DNA of 35,762 nucleotides from the IMG/VR virus record IMGVR_UViG_3300033153_002147, positions 1 through 35,762 of that record; one strand, 5' to 3'. The stretch is from a virus. Both the position numbers and the translations under genes were made by a program. Shown in pieces: positions 15,546 through 25,009 of the stretch (within the stretch, counting starts at the first letter, position 1; every line of letters begins with the position of its first letter). Under the pieces are notes generated by a model. The model had not been told where the DNA came from. It saw only the letters and a program-made list of their open reading frames with translations, and made no database searches.

Positions 15546-18523
15546 AGAAATTTCACCGTCCAATACATATCTAAATTCAGATAAGTGCCAAATACTCCTG
15601 CTGAAGTGCCTAGTCCTTCATTTTTAACTATACTATCTGTTAACACTTTTTTACTATAGAGTTTATATCTGGCGAAGGGGTATCCTGGATGATCTGAGGT
15701 GGTTCCAGTGTAGTCACTTACTCGCGCACCTTCGTATGTCATATTAAGAGGCGGGTAATTTGTTATGTATGTGGGACGATTCGTTTGAAGTGCAGCCTTT
15801 CTAATTTCCTTAAGGTCATACCCCCACAAGCCTATTACATCTACCCCACCAAAAAGATTTAGTAAAATAGAGTCACTACCCATACCACTCGCATGAGTAA
15901 AATCAAAACCCGCAGTACCAGTCATGTTAAGCAATCTCATATGGTAAGTAATTTCTCCCGTGGAAGAGAAGTTGGGTAATAGTTCACTAAACAGGGCTGG
16001 TCTTACCCATCCTGTTTGTGAAGTGGGCCAATTATCTGAAGTATCCGTGGAGTCCCCTGCCCCTGCTGGGGTTGCTTTATTAACAATTGGAATAAACCCA
16101 TCCCTGTCAGGACTACACTGATTATACCCATAATTACTAAGAAGCCCCCTAAGCCCTATCGCAGTACTGGACACAGGGTTAGACATGCCCTCCTCAGTAT
16201 ATGCGGATACATAATGAGCCCAATTAGTAACATATATGGGCTCATCATCCTCTCTCTGTATGTCCGTACTATTAACTCCTGAGGGAACCATACCACCTTG
16301 AGAAATATAAGTTCCAGTATAGGTTAGATGTCTCCCAAATACAGGACTATATCCAGAGGTATAAGTCCAAGAATCATCATAAGAGCTAACATATAAAGTA
16401 TCCCACAATGATTGGCAAGCAGAGTTCTGACCCTTAGTTATGTTAACCCCAAAGGCTTCTTCCACAGGAGTAATGGCTCCTGGTGTTAGTTCTCTGTCCT
16501 CAGGATTGGCAACAGGAATAAGTTCATTTTTGTGTGGTATATACGCTGATACTCCTGCTGACAAGGTTCCATCATAATAACCACTTAAGGTAGATCCCCC
16601 CGTCCCGCTAACCACATAATAATTTATAGCTACTTTAAGTGGGTCATCTGGATCTTGACCATAAGGAGGAGTAGCATTAAGTCTAGAGAACCTAAGTAAA
16701 TTATCTCGTTCATTACTTAAACCACAACTCCCGTCTGGGGAACAAGGAACTTCTACATAGTTTGTAGGGTGAGTACCTAATTCAAGTTGTGGTCTATTAA
16801 TAAATATAGACCCGTAAGAGGAGGTAGTTAATATACTTAAATCATAAGCAGCATCAACTAAAGAGTCACCATTCTGCCCAACAAAAGGATAGATGTAAAC
16901 CCTAGTACTGTCTATACTTCCTACTCCTGATAAATATTTTCCATAGACAAATGCCCTATACCACCCACCACCAAGAGATTTAATTCCACCCAAGGATGAA
17001 GCTCCTACTCCTTCATCATATACTGAAGGAAGTCCACTATTATCCCATTGCAAGAAAAGTCTATTAATATCTCCATTACAACTTACCGCTAATTGGGAAT
17101 AACTTAAATATTGCCCTGCGGAAGTGGAGGATACTTGTACTAATGGATTATCTATATTAAATTTAACATCCGTAGAGAATATAAAATCGGTTGCACTAAA
17201 GTATGGAGCATCAAAAGCACTAGCAGCACCCCCCTCGTAAGAAATTTCTTGCCCTAAATAACTACTAGAAGCCTGTGCTGATAAAGCATGACCACTAGTA
17301 CCAAATTCTGATCCCTGTATATAATTAGAACTTAATACAACTGAAGAGAAATTCCACGCAGGGTGCTGCCTCACTCCAGATTTAGCAGGAGTTTCATCTA
17401 TTATATCAGAGTCTGATCCCCAAGCGTCAAGCGTACCCGCCGAGTTAACTGCAATCCCAGACCTAAATCCAGCAGCTACCTTAGTAAATCCTGTTCCAGA
17501 TACTGGATCCCCTATATATACAAGATTTCCCCACGAAACCAAAGCCCCAGTAGAACCAATTGCCACAGACCAATCAGCCCCTCCTGCTATATCTGTATAT
17601 CCCGTTGTTTGAGGTCCAGAAGCTATTAGACAGCTTGCACCAGTATAAGTTGCACACCATTCGGCCCCCCACGAACTAACCGATCCAGCAGAATCAAGCG
17701 CAAGAGCATGATTATTACCAGCCGCTATCTTAGTAAATCCAGTTCCTACAGGAACATTTTTAATATCTGTGTATGGATTACCCCAATGAACGCAAGATCC
17801 AGCAGAATCAATAGCAAAAGATGAGAACCTTGATACTGCTATGTCTGTAAACCCAGTTCCTGTTGGGGTATCGTAAACCTCCCCATAAGTATCAAGTCCC
17901 CATACGGAAATAGACCCATCAGAGGCGAGGGCAAGAGCATGGTTATGTCCTACAGCAACTTTAGTAAACCCTGTTCCTGTTGGGGTATTATATACGAGGG
18001 CCAGAACAGGTGATCCCCATGCGGAAAGAGATCCATCAGAATCTATAGCAACGGCAAAAAATGTGCCAACATCAATATCAATAAACCCTGTTCCACTGGG
18101 GGCGTCACTTAATAAGTTATGATCGTTCACTCCCCAAGGCACTACTGACCCGTCAGTAGTAATCCCCACAGCCACCCTAGTAGAATATAAAGCAGCAGCC
18201 ACATCAGAATAGAACTCTCCTGTAAACCACTTCGGAGGTTCTCCAACTTCTGAGTTAATTAAAAAGTTATTAGTACTGTATGCATGTTGATTAGTAGTAA
18301 ATTGATCCTTTGCTTTAGACATTGAAAAAGCATTTACTATATAGTTCTTAGATATTAAATATCCAGATGCATGAGTCGGTACTATAGAAGCTATAGACGA
18401 AGGAGTAGTAAGCATGTCTACAATATTTTCAGAAAACCCAACCGTGGTTGTATTCTCTCCCTGGTAAAGGAGGTCCCTTTTACCAGTCTCTGTAGTTCCA
18501 TAAATCTCTACAACACCTTTCAT
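15542..18523 (-). CDS. Appendage/fibre protein with RCC1-type propeller and lectin-like domain
   Basis: A 993-residue multidomain protein. Residues 1-45 form the N-terminal cap shared with the two downstream genes (MKGVVEIYGTTETGKRDLLY, then a GENTTTVGF turn). Residues 117-382 hold seven repeats of about 37 residues, each with an AxDSDGSxxxWG core and most with a GTGFTKVA-type end: an RCC1/BLIP-II-like seven-bladed beta-propeller. Residues 385-595 resemble carbohydrate-binding jelly-roll modules of phage fibres, ending with GGGWYRAFVYG and the typical RPQLELGTHPTNYVEVP close. Residues 600-880 are unassigned. The C-terminus (VDVIGLWGYD near 892, final YWTVKFL) resembles the C-terminal cap of its paralogues. 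A receptor-binding role is likely. The start ATG overlaps the upstream stop as TAATG. Confidence 0.75.
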   Translation of the reverse strand: MKGVVEIYGTTETGKRDLLYQGENTTTVGFSENIVDMLTTPSSIASIVPTHASGYLISKNYIVNAFSMSKAKDQFTTNQHAYSTNNFLINSEVGEPPKWFTGEFYSDVAAALYSTRVAVGITTDGSVVPWGVNDHNLLSDAPSGTGFIDIDVGTFFAVAIDSDGSLSAWGSPVLALVYNTPTGTGFTKVAVGHNHALALASDGSISVWGLDTYGEVYDTPTGTGFTDIAVSRFSSFAIDSAGSCVHWGNPYTDIKNVPVGTGFTKIAAGNNHALALDSAGSVSSWGAEWCATYTGASCLIASGPQTTGYTDIAGGADWSVAIGSTGALVSWGNLVYIGDPVSGTGFTKVAAGFRSGIAVNSAGTLDAWGSDSDIIDETPAKSGVRQHPAWNFSSVVLSSNYIQGSEFGTSGHALSAQASSSYLGQEISYEGGAASAFDAPYFSATDFIFSTDVKFNIDNPLVQVSSTSAGQYLSYSQLAVSCNGDINRLFLQWDNSGLPSVYDEGVGASSLGGIKSLGGGWYRAFVYGKYLSGVGSIDSTRVYIYPFVGQNGDSLVDAAYDLSILTTSSYGSIFINRPQLELGTHPTNYVEVPCSPDGSCGLSNERDNLLRFSRLNATPPYGQDPDDPLKVAINYYVVSGTGGSTLSGYYDGTLSAGVSAYIPHKNELIPVANPEDRELTPGAITPVEEAFGVNITKGQNSACQSLWDTLYVSSYDDSWTYTSGYSPVFGRHLTYTGTYISQGGMVPSGVNSTDIQREDDEPIYVTNWAHYVSAYTEEGMSNPVSSTAIGLRGLLSNYGYNQCSPDRDGFIPIVNKATPAGAGDSTDTSDNWPTSQTGWVRPALFSELLPNFSSTGEITYHMRLLNMTGTAGFDFTHASGMGSDSILLNLFGGVDVIGLWGYDLKEIRKAALQTNRPTYITNYPPLNMTYEGARVSDYTGTTSDHPGYPFARYKLYSKKVLTDSIVKNEGLGTSAGVFGTYLNLDMYWTVKFL
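17378..18175 (-). repeat. Seven tandem RCC1-like repeats within the appendage gene
   Basis: Seven in-frame repeats encode one propeller blade each. Their W-G cores lie at residues 130, 169, 208, 247, 285, 331 and 368 of the protein. The fifth repeat carries a short insert with two cysteines (EWCATYTGASC). Some repeats are still alike at DNA level: the plus-strand segments near 17853-17880 and 17964-17988 share a long stretch around GTTCCTGTTGGGGTAT. This points to recent duplication or conversion of blades. Confidence 0.8.
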
Positions 18524-21500
18524 TAGTTCTCTACCCTTACTTTTGAATACTGTCTAGCTGACTCTTCGAACAATACAGATCCGTTCCCCCACATAGGAGC
18601 ATCACGATAATTCAATCTACTACCACCCTCTGGTCCATATTCCGCAGCACTAATTGCTTTGTCTCTAGAGGCAGACTCCGCTTGTAACCTCTTAAATTCT
18701 CTCAACATAATTAAAACTTCTTCTGGATCTAAAGGAACATCCAATAGTTCATTAATTTGTATATGAGAACCTAAAGTCTTTCCTACTATAGTTATAGACT
18801 TTATAGTGGAGTCTTTAGTTAATATTTCTGGTTGACCATCTGTACCAATAGTAAATAATCCATCATATAAGGTAGACTTAATTTGATAAGTAGCTAAAAG
18901 CTCGTCTTTAATCCAGAGACCCTTGGAGGTTAATGTAAGTTGAGAATAAAGTTTACCTACATTTAAAGATTCGTCAGCGTGAACTGTAACCTTATCTCCT
19001 CCTGCTGTAACTATATCTCCTTCTGGACCCGCTGATAACTGTGTTCCTTCTGGTATAGCTACTCCTAAGCTATCGTAATATACGAAGTAAGTAGTAGGTA
19101 TGGTCTCACTTAATTTATAGGTATTATAATGAATAGGATGTTTTACCGAAGTTCTGCTGTACTGACGCTCATCTATAACTGAAATATTATCAAAAATAGA
19201 GTATTTATCTGGGTTAGAATTAGTATTTAAAAATACCTCCACAATATAATTTTGAGAATTTCTGTGTACTTGATTATGTGATTGATAATAGGGTAACGAA
19301 AGTTTTATTTTGGGGTTATTAGTATTAAATGTAAAGGATCTAGATGTAAAATCTGATTTTTGTAGTATTTTTATAATATCTTTATTGTTACTCTCAACAA
19401 AACACTCATCCGTAGATACTGCCTCATGTAAAGTAGAATAATCCAAGTAATGAGATAAGGAATTTTTAACTAAATTAACTGCACCTTTAGACTGGAGTAT
19501 ATTAGCATCTAACATATTCCATTCCCCGTTGGGCATAAAATTCCAAAATACTTTATTCCCTACCGAGTCAGATTCCACATCTGTATGAATCCAGACACCA
19601 AAAGATCCTCCACCTAAAGTCTTACTATTTAAATTACCCACGGCAGCATTTAAACTAAATGTATAGTCCCTATCTGGTAAGATAAAGTTTTCAAATTCTC
19701 CATAATCTTTAAGGTTAAATCTCATCCTGGGGAAATGCCCTAGAGAATCTATTACAACTATAGGATTATCTATATTATAATTATCTCTAGTTGTGGCACT
19801 GTTAGATGCATCTAAGTTGTAAACTGAGAATTTTGTAGATCCACTAGACAAATCTACTAGCTCTACGCCAGATAAAACATAAGGATTACGAACTTCATTT
19901 CCTTCCACAGGCATATCATCTACACTAGTAATTGTAATATTACCCAGAGAGGATAATTGAGGTATCGTATAAGAACTAACCTCCGAAATTCCTGTGGATA
20001 TTAATTTTGGATCTACAGAGACGGCAGAGCCATCTACAGTAAAATAACCATTTAAGAAAAGAGGTCCGTATGTATGTGACAATATATTAGCCCCACCATC
20101 TTTATAAGTCTCTAATAAACCATTTCCTATACCTGTATTAGTAAAATAACTGATATAGTCTTTAAATAATTTATGCATACCGTCTATGGATCCTATACTA
20201 AAAATTCTTTTTCCCAATATAGAATTATAATAAGTATCCAGAGAAACAGTATTAGAATTCCATAAAGAATTTATTACCGACTGCACTGGGTTTATAAATG
20301 ATGAAGTATCTATTAAGAATTTATTTACTTCATAAATTCGTTCAGCCTCTTTAGTATATTTTTTATCTAAAAGTTTATGGAGGAATAGAGTAAATTCTGG
20401 TGGTCTATCTCTTCTAATATAATCATCACAGGAACTTTTAACTAATTGTGTACTTCCTCTACAATCAAATGTAGAGGATACAGGAATACCAGAATAAGTA
20501 AAGAGAGAATCTAGTCCATAACATGGGCTCCATACGGCATCGTCGTAGGGCCAACTACTTACTTCATATAAATCTTTAAAATTAAATACGGGGGTAAACC
20601 TATACTGATCAATATTAAACCCTAGGGGATAATAATCAGTATCACTACCCTCGGAACTTACATTAAAGTAAGAGGGCATATTAAACCCTGTTCTACTATA
20701 CCATCCACCCTTTTCAAGATTATTTGAAAAATTTCTCCTACGCATAGTTGTTCTGAATACATTAGAGGATGTGGGTGCGGCAGATAATGATGACCCGTCT
20801 AACTGTGCAAAATCAATAGGAGAATCTACAAAGGACCTTTTAAAGACTGGAAGGTAGGTGTGGTCGTTAGCTCCTCTAGACGAGTGTGTGGGGGTTGGGT
20901 AATCTCCGCCCACAGCCCCAGGGATGCTGGCTATGTCCATCCCAGCCGAAGCGGAGCCTCCCTGGAAGCCTGACACAGCCCTGTCCTGCATCCAATATCT
21001 CACACTGGGGCAATTGTACCCTGTTATCCTACTGTAATCCGTATCTACTAAATCTACATGGGGCCTAGGCATAGACTTTGCTGGGGAAAACTCGTCTACT
21101 ATAGATAAAGATTTAAAAAATTCTTCTGAACTGTATATAGAAGTATTAAAAAACTCAGAGGAGAAAGGCCCAGAGGACACATTCACATTAAATGTAGAGG
21201 ACTTACCACTCCACAACGAGAGGTAATCAAACTTATCTACTTCTAATGATTGTGTAATATCTGATTCATTTGGAGCAATATTTATAGAACTAGTAAAGAA
21301 TAAAAACGCATTACTGAACATATCAGTATCAGTATTACTAATAGTATGTGAGGTTACATACTGATTGAATTTACGAGCATTTGGTCTAGACACCCCCAAA
21401 CATATTAATTCATCTTCTAAAAACTTTAATAAGTTAGTAGTCACATCACAAGATTTATAAAATTTTATTTCTTCCCATGGAGGTATGGGGAACGATCTGT

Positions 21501-22944
21501 CCCTATACTCAAATACAAATTCAGGATTTTCTAAATCAAATTTAAAATTACGAACATAAAATAAATCATTATATTTTTGTACTGCTCTCAAAAGAATATA
21601 GTCTATAACTACCCTGATATTTAAATCCATATCGGAATAACTATATTCCCCGCTAGTGTATAGTAAAGCTTGTGTAGGGGTCCATGAGGTAAACGAACTA
21701 AATAATGTGCTATCTGTATTAAGAAGATAATACATTAAATATGGGATGTACGATTCGTAAAGTTCCGCTATAGCAGAGGTCTCCATGGATGTTCCTGGAA
21801 GAACCGTAGTTATTGCATTATAAAGACCCTCCTTAGTTCCTTTCTGCTTATACAATATGACGGCATACGAAAGCTGTCTTCTCCATCCTTTAGTATTTGA
21901 TCCCCTTAATCTCCACCCTATTAGTTCAGCTACATACTTTAATAGGTGGGCAGGACATCTTTCTAATGAGTAAAGGTATTTAAGTCTTTCAGCTTCATTA
22001 TTAGTGTCGTACATAGAGTACGATACCCCCTCTATAAACTTACTCAACGGTCCTTTGCGCTCTAAAGTATCTAAAACGAAACCATTATCTATATAATCAA
22101 TAAAAGCATCTTCTACATAACTATCCTTTTCATTGAATGTTAGGTCCGGATATATAATATCAACTAAGGTGGTAAGCCTATCTAATCCCTGTGTTCCACT
22201 AGTATATTCTGCTGTGCCAGAGTAGTAAGTAGGAGATAGAAGCCCTTGCGATACGGAAGATAGAGTAGCCCAGTTCCTCCATATATAATCAGCTAATCCT
22301 TTTACTCCTGTATTAACTGAAAAGTTAGTACCTGACATATACATATCGGTTAGTGCGCTTGCAACAAACCCAGAAGGAGCTACATTATCCGCAGAAGTGT
22401 TTAGGAAGTATGCCCACCCTAATTTATTAATTAGATAATTATGAGTTCCAGAAGGTGTAGTAGAAAAAGAGCTTAATGTTGTCTCCGCTAAAGACGAGGA
22501 ATTTAAAGAAACTTTTGGTAAAAATTTCTCTTTAAAAAATGATAGAAGTTTATTATATGGAGTACCAGAAAACCCACCACCACAATCTCCACTAGAACAA
22601 TTGAACGAAGCACAGGACTGCCCCGCTACCTCCCCAGTACATAAGCCTAGTTTATGAAGAACATTAGTTTCAAAATCTATTAAATTTAGTTGTTCTGTAG
22701 TATCATTAGTATTAACAAACCATCTAGATAAACCAGATACTGTATTAATAGAAGAAAATTCTCCCACAGCAGATATATTGAGTAGAGAAGGCTGATTTAT
22801 ACAAAAGTTTATATGGGTATTAATAATATCATCAATTTGTGATACTCCCATACCACTAGTCTCTACCTCAGTTTCAAAGTATAGTGACGGTATAAGGTAA
22901 TCTAAAGCATCCTTATAATTTCTTTTGTAGTACTTTTGGGACAT
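18523..22944 (-). CDS. Giant baseplate wedge protein with tail-protein-I-like domain (gp7-like)
   Basis: The largest product in the window, 1473 residues. Residues about 310-385 contain the P2 gpI/tail-protein-I signature: ERCPAHLLKYVAELIGWRLR, then WRRQLSYAVILYKQKGTKEG and LYNAITTVLPG. In contractile systems this domain sits in the protein that clamps the gp6-type dimer in each wedge (T4 gp7). The gene directly follows the gp6-like gene, the conserved order. The rest, over 1000 residues, is beta-rich and Ser/Tyr/Asp-rich and may form the arm that carries the fibres. A four-cysteine cluster lies at 102-121 (C102, C111, C116, C121). T4 gp7 is about 1032 residues, so this is a larger version. 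The gene is linked by TAATG at both ends. Confidence 0.75.
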   Translation of the reverse strand: MSQKYYKRNYKDALDYLIPSLYFETEVETSGMGVSQIDDIINTHINFCINQPSLLNISAVGEFSSINTVSGLSRWFVNTNDTTEQLNLIDFETNVLHKLGLCTGEVAGQSCASFNCSSGDCGGGFSGTPYNKLLSFFKEKFLPKVSLNSSSLAETTLSSFSTTPSGTHNYLINKLGWAYFLNTSADNVAPSGFVASALTDMYMSGTNFSVNTGVKGLADYIWRNWATLSSVSQGLLSPTYYSGTAEYTSGTQGLDRLTTLVDIIYPDLTFNEKDSYVEDAFIDYIDNGFVLDTLERKGPLSKFIEGVSYSMYDTNNEAERLKYLYSLERCPAHLLKYVAELIGWRLRGSNTKGWRRQLSYAVILYKQKGTKEGLYNAITTVLPGTSMETSAIAELYESYIPYLMYYLLNTDSTLFSSFTSWTPTQALLYTSGEYSYSDMDLNIRVVIDYILLRAVQKYNDLFYVRNFKFDLENPEFVFEYRDRSFPIPPWEEIKFYKSCDVTTNLLKFLEDELICLGVSRPNARKFNQYVTSHTISNTDTDMFSNAFLFFTSSINIAPNESDITQSLEVDKFDYLSLWSGKSSTFNVNVSSGPFSSEFFNTSIYSSEEFFKSLSIVDEFSPAKSMPRPHVDLVDTDYSRITGYNCPSVRYWMQDRAVSGFQGGSASAGMDIASIPGAVGGDYPTPTHSSRGANDHTYLPVFKRSFVDSPIDFAQLDGSSLSAAPTSSNVFRTTMRRRNFSNNLEKGGWYSRTGFNMPSYFNVSSEGSDTDYYPLGFNIDQYRFTPVFNFKDLYEVSSWPYDDAVWSPCYGLDSLFTYSGIPVSSTFDCRGSTQLVKSSCDDYIRRDRPPEFTLFLHKLLDKKYTKEAERIYEVNKFLIDTSSFINPVQSVINSLWNSNTVSLDTYYNSILGKRIFSIGSIDGMHKLFKDYISYFTNTGIGNGLLETYKDGGANILSHTYGPLFLNGYFTVDGSAVSVDPKLISTGISEVSSYTIPQLSSLGNITITSVDDMPVEGNEVRNPYVLSGVELVDLSSGSTKFSVYNLDASNSATTRDNYNIDNPIVVIDSLGHFPRMRFNLKDYGEFENFILPDRDYTFSLNAAVGNLNSKTLGGGSFGVWIHTDVESDSVGNKVFWNFMPNGEWNMLDANILQSKGAVNLVKNSLSHYLDYSTLHEAVSTDECFVESNNKDIIKILQKSDFTSRSFTFNTNNPKIKLSLPYYQSHNQVHRNSQNYIVEVFLNTNSNPDKYSIFDNISVIDERQYSRTSVKHPIHYNTYKLSETIPTTYFVYYDSLGVAIPEGTQLSAGPEGDIVTAGGDKVTVHADESLNVGKLYSQLTLTSKGLWIKDELLATYQIKSTLYDGLFTIGTDGQPEILTKDSTIKSITIVGKTLGSHIQINELLDVPLDPEEVLIMLREFKRLQAESASRDKAISAAEYGPEGGSRLNYRDAPMWGNGSVLFEESARQYSKVRVEN

Positions 22945-24560
22945 TAAACTAAAGCTATATTTACCGAAACATTATTTAATTGAATAATTTCATTAAACTC
23001 AACATGGACATTAGAAGACATGTTATCAATAGAAGAGAATCTTACATCATCTGTTTCAAAAATTTCTCTATTTAAATCTGAAAGAATTAAAGGATCTCCA
23101 AAATCCCAATTGTCAGCTAAAAAATAACTCTGTATTCTATTTGCTACCCTATTAGATACTGTTGTTCCCAACCCTTCAAACTTCTTGTCTACAGTAATCG
23201 TAACTATTAGATCCAGAGTTCTTATTAGACCATCTACCAATACAATATCATCTGTTATCATTTTTTTACTCCCTAAATCTGATAATAAAGCATTTTTAAA
23301 TGATAAAGAAGCTTTTTGAAATTGGGTAGAACTAGCTTTCTCTAATAGGTATAAATCTATGATATTAGCAGAAGAGAATGCTTCTCTAGTAACAGCTACA
23401 GCCTTACCAGTAGTCCCAAGAGGGGAGGTAAATCTATTGGCATAAGCTCTATAATCGTCTAAAGATACTACTCTATCTTGAGTTTTGAAGAATAAGGGGC
23501 CGTATTTTTTGGCATGGTCTTTAGTCTCTGCGTCTGCCCCCCCAGTGGCTAAAGAATTTTGAACCACTCGTATACCAGTTCCAGTAACAGCATTGTACAT
23601 TCCCGTTCCTACAGTATTTAAAAAGTTATTAGGAATATTGCCTCTGGTTCCCCCACCTACTCTATAGGTTATGGTATACGAAGCTAATGACGGTGGTGAT
23701 ACCCCATTACTCCCATCCCCAAATAAAATGTTTGCAGTATAATCATCAGTGTACACTACTTCAAAAATTTTATCGTCTGTGGAAGAGGCTTGGTATAAAT
23801 TATTTACTTGTCTATATGCACCATTAGCTTGAGGAGTTTCTGTAGAAGTTACATAAACCTGCACACTATTTTGTACTACTGGGCTTTCCTCTAAAACTAC
23901 AGATTTAAAAGTATTTATACTCGTAAAAGTTCCACTTTGTACAGCAAAAGCACCTTCTAGTAAAACACCTTCAGCATAGTTCCCTGAAGAGAAGCTTGCC
24001 ACAGAAGAAGTAAATGAAATGGTTCCATTACTATTTACAGCATCTATCATACCAGTGCTTTGTCTATACAATGTAAATGTAAGAGGTTCTCCATCCTCAG
24101 GAGAAGTTACCGTGAATACTCTTTCAGAGGGCTGTAATGTTAATGTGTTGTCGATTTCAGTAACCCCATCAACAGAAATATCAACTGTGGCTTGGGAAGA
24201 AGTGGGACCATTCAAAGAAATTCCAACAAGCTTAAACAGCTTTCTTACGCTATCTATATCCTTAGCGGTAGTTATAAAGTTTTCATTAGCTAACATATCT
24301 GATTTTAATGACATTACTGCTCCCATATAAGAAACAAGCTCTATAAGCATTAGCCCCAAATCAGACTCTACAAAGTTATTATACTCTAAAGGGTAAACTG
24401 CGCGTATATAGTTCATTAAAGATTCTCTCAAAGTAGCAAAATCCGTAGATCCGTAATCAATATAAGTATCTTTTAAGGAATCTGGTATTTGTGCTAATCT
24501 TTGAAAGTCAGAAGCTACTGTAGTGAATGGTACTGCTCTACTAGAATACGGGTTGCTCAT
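22944..24560 (-). CDS. 6: Baseplate wedge protein, gp6/J-like
   Basis: Core wedge subunit; in T4 two copies of gp6 per wedge form the iris ring that opens when the sheath contracts. The 538-residue product has the family layout. A helical N-terminus (LESDLGLMLIELVSYMGAVM-like, residues 64-83) is followed by a beta-rich middle. The baseplate J-like core has LFGDGSNGVSPP (279-290) and TYRVGGGTRGN (298-308), then GGADAETKDHAKKYGP and QDRVVSLDDY (361-370). The length is slightly below T4 gp6 (660). The ATG overlaps the gp25 stop as ATGA, and AAAGG is present upstream. The gp25-gp6-gp7 order is that of contractile injection systems generally. Confidence 0.9.
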   Translation of the reverse strand: MSNPYSSRAVPFTTVASDFQRLAQIPDSLKDTYIDYGSTDFATLRESLMNYIRAVYPLEYNNFVESDLGLMLIELVSYMGAVMSLKSDMLANENFITTAKDIDSVRKLFKLVGISLNGPTSSQATVDISVDGVTEIDNTLTLQPSERVFTVTSPEDGEPLTFTLYRQSTGMIDAVNSNGTISFTSSVASFSSGNYAEGVLLEGAFAVQSGTFTSINTFKSVVLEESPVVQNSVQVYVTSTETPQANGAYRQVNNLYQASSTDDKIFEVVYTDDYTANILFGDGSNGVSPPSLASYTITYRVGGGTRGNIPNNFLNTVGTGMYNAVTGTGIRVVQNSLATGGADAETKDHAKKYGPLFFKTQDRVVSLDDYRAYANRFTSPLGTTGKAVAVTREAFSSANIIDLYLLEKASSTQFQKASLSFKNALLSDLGSKKMITDDIVLVDGLIRTLDLIVTITVDKKFEGLGTTVSNRVANRIQSYFLADNWDFGDPLILSDLNREIFETDDVRFSSIDNMSSNVHVEFNEIIQLNNVSVNIALV

Positions 24561-25000
24561 AATTTTACCTTTATATTTATAATATCTGTTGATTTAACTG
24601 GGGACACCGATACCTGAACCTCTATCCCAGGCATCCCAAAACCATGTAAGTTATCGCTTTGAAAAAATCTAATACGATTAACTTTAATATTTGGAGCATA
24701 TCTAGTTAAACCACTTTTAATTTCACTAGCCAGTATCCCCGCTAAAACATTAGTAAAAGGCTCAAATACAAAATTCATTAAGGTTGTACCAAAATCAGGT
24801 AACATAAGTCGTTCCCCTTTTTTAGTTAAAATAAATTGAGTTATCTGATCTTTAATTAATGAATAACCAGTAGACTGACTAAAATAAGGAATAGAGGAAG
24901 ATCTGCTAGAGGGCCATTGTAAACCTATAGTCTTAGACTTAGGACCAGATATGATACCCTCTTTAACTATATTAGTAGCTACTTTTCCATATAATACCAT
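24557..25000 (-). CDS. 25: Baseplate wedge protein gp25 (gpW/gp25 family)
   Basis: Short wedge core protein that links the wedge to the first sheath ring. The 147-residue length matches the family, and the hallmark segment is present at 58-80: LTKKGERLMLPDFGTTLMNF followed by VFEP. The C-terminus (GIEVQVSVSPVKSTDIINI) is the expected final beta sheet. The family is sometimes labelled lysozyme-like, but no catalytic residues are evident and no enzyme role is claimed. The stop overlaps the gp6 start as ATGA, so wedge subunits are likely made in balanced amounts. Confidence 0.92.
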   Translation of the reverse strand: MVLYGKVATNIVKEGIISGPKSKTIGLQWPSSRSSSIPYFSQSTGYSLIKDQITQFILTKKGERLMLPDFGTTLMNFVFEPFTNVLAGILASEIKSGLTRYAPNIKVNRIRFFQSDNLHGFGMPGIEVQVSVSPVKSTDIINIKVKL

Positions 25001-25009
25001 AATTTTAAA

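Noticed and set aside
24572-24579. TATAAATA upstream of the gp6-like gene
   Set aside because: It lies within the end of the gp25 gene; RNA would begin on the ribosome site, and ATGA coupling already explains expression.
24557-25000. Lysozyme activity for the gp25 protein
   Set aside because: The family name includes lysozyme-like, but its conserved residues are structural and no catalytic pair is visible.
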